A DNA stretch of 8,275 nt from positions 1-8,275 of the forward strand of contig JAUVIQ010000144.1 of the NCBI GenBank assembly GCA_030592655.1. The letters are read 5' to 3'. This document shows positions 6,865-8,275 of the stretch, in pieces (the first letter of the stretch is position 1; the number at the start of each line of letters is the position of its first letter). Source of the stretch: Planctomycetales bacterium (GTDB lineage: Bacteria > Planctomycetota > Phycisphaerae > SM23-33). Both the position numbers and the translations under genes were made by a program. The notes below the pieces were generated by a model. The model did not search any database and was not told the origin of the DNA. It saw nothing but the letters and a program-made list of their open reading frames with translations.

Positions 6865-6911
6865 CCAGGCATCTTATCCCAGGGCATCTTATCCCAGGGC
6901 AGTGCCCTGGG
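6865..6911. repeat. Tandem 15-base repeat running into a perfect palindrome
   Basis: The unit CCAGGGCATCTTATC occurs at 6865-6878 (one base short) and 6879-6893. A third, diverging copy begins at 6894 and becomes a perfect 9-base-arm inverted repeat (6893-6901 with 6903-6911, CCCAGGGCA/TGCCCTGGG, one-base centre). It sits after the racemase-family stop. No T-run follows, so it is not a classical terminator on the plus strand. The 173-base spacer (6812-6984) has no gene. Confidence 0.7.
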
Positions 6912-6912
6912 C

Positions 6913-6941
6913 TGGAAATCTGCATAACATTACGATATATT
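6913..6941 (+). promoter_or_regulatory. Weak candidate promoter for rpe-accD
   Basis: TGGAAA (6913-6918) and TATATT (6936-6941) are 17 bases apart, immediately downstream of the palindrome and about 45 bases before the rpe ATG. The -35 is a poor match, so an activator or a different sigma factor could be needed, or the operon may read through from upstream. Confidence 0.35.
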
Positions 6942-6984
6942 GCCGGTTACGTTGATTTTGCCCTTTTTGACGGGACAGTGCTGA

Positions 6985-7674
6985 ATGGTTATTTCCGGTT
7001 CTAATCCGTGGAAGGCGTCGCATGTCGGCCCTTTGATTGCACCGTCGTTGTTGGCGTGTGATTTCGCGCGTATCGGTGAGCAGATTGAAGCCGCCGTTGC
7101 CGCCGGGGCAGAGGTTCTGCACGTCGATATAATGGACGGGCACTTTGTTCCGAATTTGTCGATGGGTCCTGGGTTTGTCAGGAGCATCCGCGCCTTTACC
7201 GATTGCCCGCTCGACGTGCACATTATGGTGTCCGACCCGCTCTATTATGCCGAACGGTTCGCCGATGCCGGCGCTGATTCGGTTACTTTCCATATCGAGG
7301 CCACCGAAAAACCAGGCGAAATAATAGATTTGCTGCGAGGCCGGGGGCTTGGGGTGGGCGTGTCTGTAAAACCCGCTACACCGGCAGGGGCGATTGAGGG
7401 TATAATACAAGACGTCGATCTGGTATTGGTAATGACGGTCGAACCTGGCTACGGCGGGCAGAAGTTTATGGAAGATCAGTTGACGAAGATCGAGCGGATT
7501 CGCTCCATGCTGGGGACTGAGCAGCGCCTTCAGGTCGATGGCGGGATTAATCCAGCCACGACGGCTCGTTGCGCAGCCGCCGGTGCGGATGTATTCGTAG
7601 CCGGTGAAAACATCTTCGGCAGCAACGACATTACCGAAGCAATAACGGCTTTACGGAACGCAGCAACGATTTGA
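6985..7674 (+). CDS. rpe: Ribulose-phosphate 3-epimerase
   Basis: A 229-residue TIM-barrel enzyme that interconverts D-ribulose 5-phosphate and D-xylulose 5-phosphate in the pentose phosphate and Calvin-type pathways. Family landmarks are IAPSLLACDF (18-27), HVDIMDGHFVPN (metal ligand His46 and catalytic/ligand Asp48), LDVHIMVSDP (His79), FHIEA, MTVEPGYGGQKF (150-161) and VDGGI (Asp185). The phosphate-loop segment, usually AGSAIF, reads AGENIF, with Glu where Ser is common. The N-terminus carries about 16 residues before the first strand that most Rpe proteins lack. ATG 6985 is the only good start in frame and has just a weak GGGA nine bases upstream. The gene ends six bases before accD, so the two are likely co-transcribed and translationally coupled. 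An allulose-phosphate epimerase is the only serious alternative. Confidence 0.93.
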   Translation: MVISGSNPWKASHVGPLIAPSLLACDFARIGEQIEAAVAAGAEVLHVDIMDGHFVPNLSMGPGFVRSIRAFTDCPLDVHIMVSDPLYYAERFADAGADSVTFHIEATEKPGEIIDLLRGRGLGVGVSVKPATPAGAIEGIIQDVDLVLVMTVEPGYGGQKFMEDQLTKIERIRSMLGTEQRLQVDGGINPATTARCAAAGADVFVAGENIFGSNDITEAITALRNAATI

Positions 7675-7680
7675 GAAACT

Positions 7681-8275
7681 ATGGCTGACCAAGACACATT
7701 TACCCCGTTTCAATACATGCCGGTACCGGACGGCCCTCCGGTTCGCAAGAAGCGCGACATGCCCGACGGTCTCTGGATGCGATGCAGCGAATGCGAGACG
7801 ATGCTGTACCGCAAGGCCGTTGCCGAAAACCTCGAAGTTTGCCCGGAGTGCGGCTGGCATTTTCGCGTCGGCGCAGCCAAACGTATCGAACAGTTGACCG
7901 ACCCGGACACATTCGAGGAACTCTTCGCCGATGTCGCTCCCGATGACCCGCTGGCGTTCAAGTGGCGTGGGCAGACCTACGCCCAGCGGATTCTCGCCGA
8001 GCAGGACAAAACACAATCAGCAGATGCGGTCATTACCGGAACATCCTACATCAAGGGTCGGCGAGTAGCGCTGGGCGTGATGGACGGGGATTTTCTGATG
8101 GGATCAATGGGGTCGGTCGTTGGAGAGAAGATAACGCTGTTGATAGAGCAAGCCACGGATGAGCGCGTTCCACTGGTGATTGTCGGTACTTCCGGCGGGG
8201 CGAGGATGCATGAAGGAGCGCTGTCGCTTATGCAAATGGGCAAAACCAGCGCCGCTCTGGCCCGATACGACGAAG
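7681..8275 (+). CDS. accD: Acetyl-CoA carboxylase carboxyltransferase subunit beta, 3' end outside window
   Basis: The first 198 codons of AccD, which with AccA transfers the carboxyl group from carboxybiotin to acetyl-CoA to give malonyl-CoA, the committed step of fatty-acid synthesis. The N-terminal zinc ribbon is complete: Cys35-x2-Cys38 and Cys54-x2-Cys57 (MRCSECE and EVCPECG). The carboxyltransferase domain follows with DAVITG, ALGVMDGDFLMGSMGSVVGEK (about 137-157) and GTSGGARMHEGALSLMQMGKT (canonical form SASGGARMQEG). The frame stays open to the window edge. The ATG lies six bases after the rpe stop with no clear ribosome binding site, so translation probably depends on coupling to rpe. 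The roughly 30 residues before the zinc ribbon look typical for the family. Confidence 0.96.
   Translation, partial: MADQDTFTPFQYMPVPDGPPVRKKRDMPDGLWMRCSECETMLYRKAVAENLEVCPECGWHFRVGAAKRIEQLTDPDTFEELFADVAPDDPLAFKWRGQTYAQRILAEQDKTQSADAVITGTSYIKGRRVALGVMDGDFLMGSMGSVVGEKITLLIEQATDERVPLVIVGTSGGARMHEGALSLMQMGKTSAALARYDE

Noticed and set aside
6865..6911. CRISPR-like array
   Set aside because: Units are directly adjacent without spacers, only about 15 bases long, and no cas genes are near.

Overview
The window looks like chromosomal DNA of a Gram-negative-type, fairly GC-rich bacterium. The mix of a shortened MnmE-like GTPase, a solo HicB-like protein, a cytosolic-type GH38 alpha-mannosidase, a divergent uronate isomerase, and rpe next to accD suggests a planctomycete-like sugar degrader (possibly Phycisphaerae or a relative). 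That placement is an impression from gene content and protein style, not a database result.

Layout. Bases 3-692 (+) are the 3' half of an MnmE/TrmE-like GTPase that ends at a strong hairpin terminator (694-723). An AT-rich stretch with a good sigma70-type promoter (814-843) leads to a short HicB-like antitoxin-family gene (976-1176, +) with no HicA partner. A weak bidirectional hairpin separates it from the convergent GH38 alpha-mannosidase (4363-1244, -), the largest gene here. Upstream of the mannosidase is a complex inverted-repeat element of about 220-240 bp (4373-4615). It carries a plausible promoter facing the mannosidase. To its right, in the opposite direction, is a two-gene unit: a uronate (glucuronate) isomerase-like amidohydrolase (4666-5913, +) and an aspartate/glutamate racemase-family protein (5957-6811, +). 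A 173-bp spacer with a tandem 15-bp repeat and a perfect 9-bp-arm palindrome (6865-6911) follows. Then come rpe (6985-7674, +) and, six bases later, accD (7681 to beyond the window end, +).

How the genes may work together. The mannosidase and the uronate isomerase-like enzyme are divergently transcribed, and both fit intracellular use of glycan-derived sugars or uronic acids. Rpe and AccD are housekeeping enzymes of the pentose phosphate pathway and fatty-acid synthesis and are probably co-transcribed. I see no complete novel defence or mobile system. The most unusual items are the inverted-repeat element, whose right arm has its blocks in a permuted order; the loss of the MnmE C-terminal catalytic tail; the isomerase with a replaced beta-strand-5 histidine; and the repeat/palindrome before rpe.
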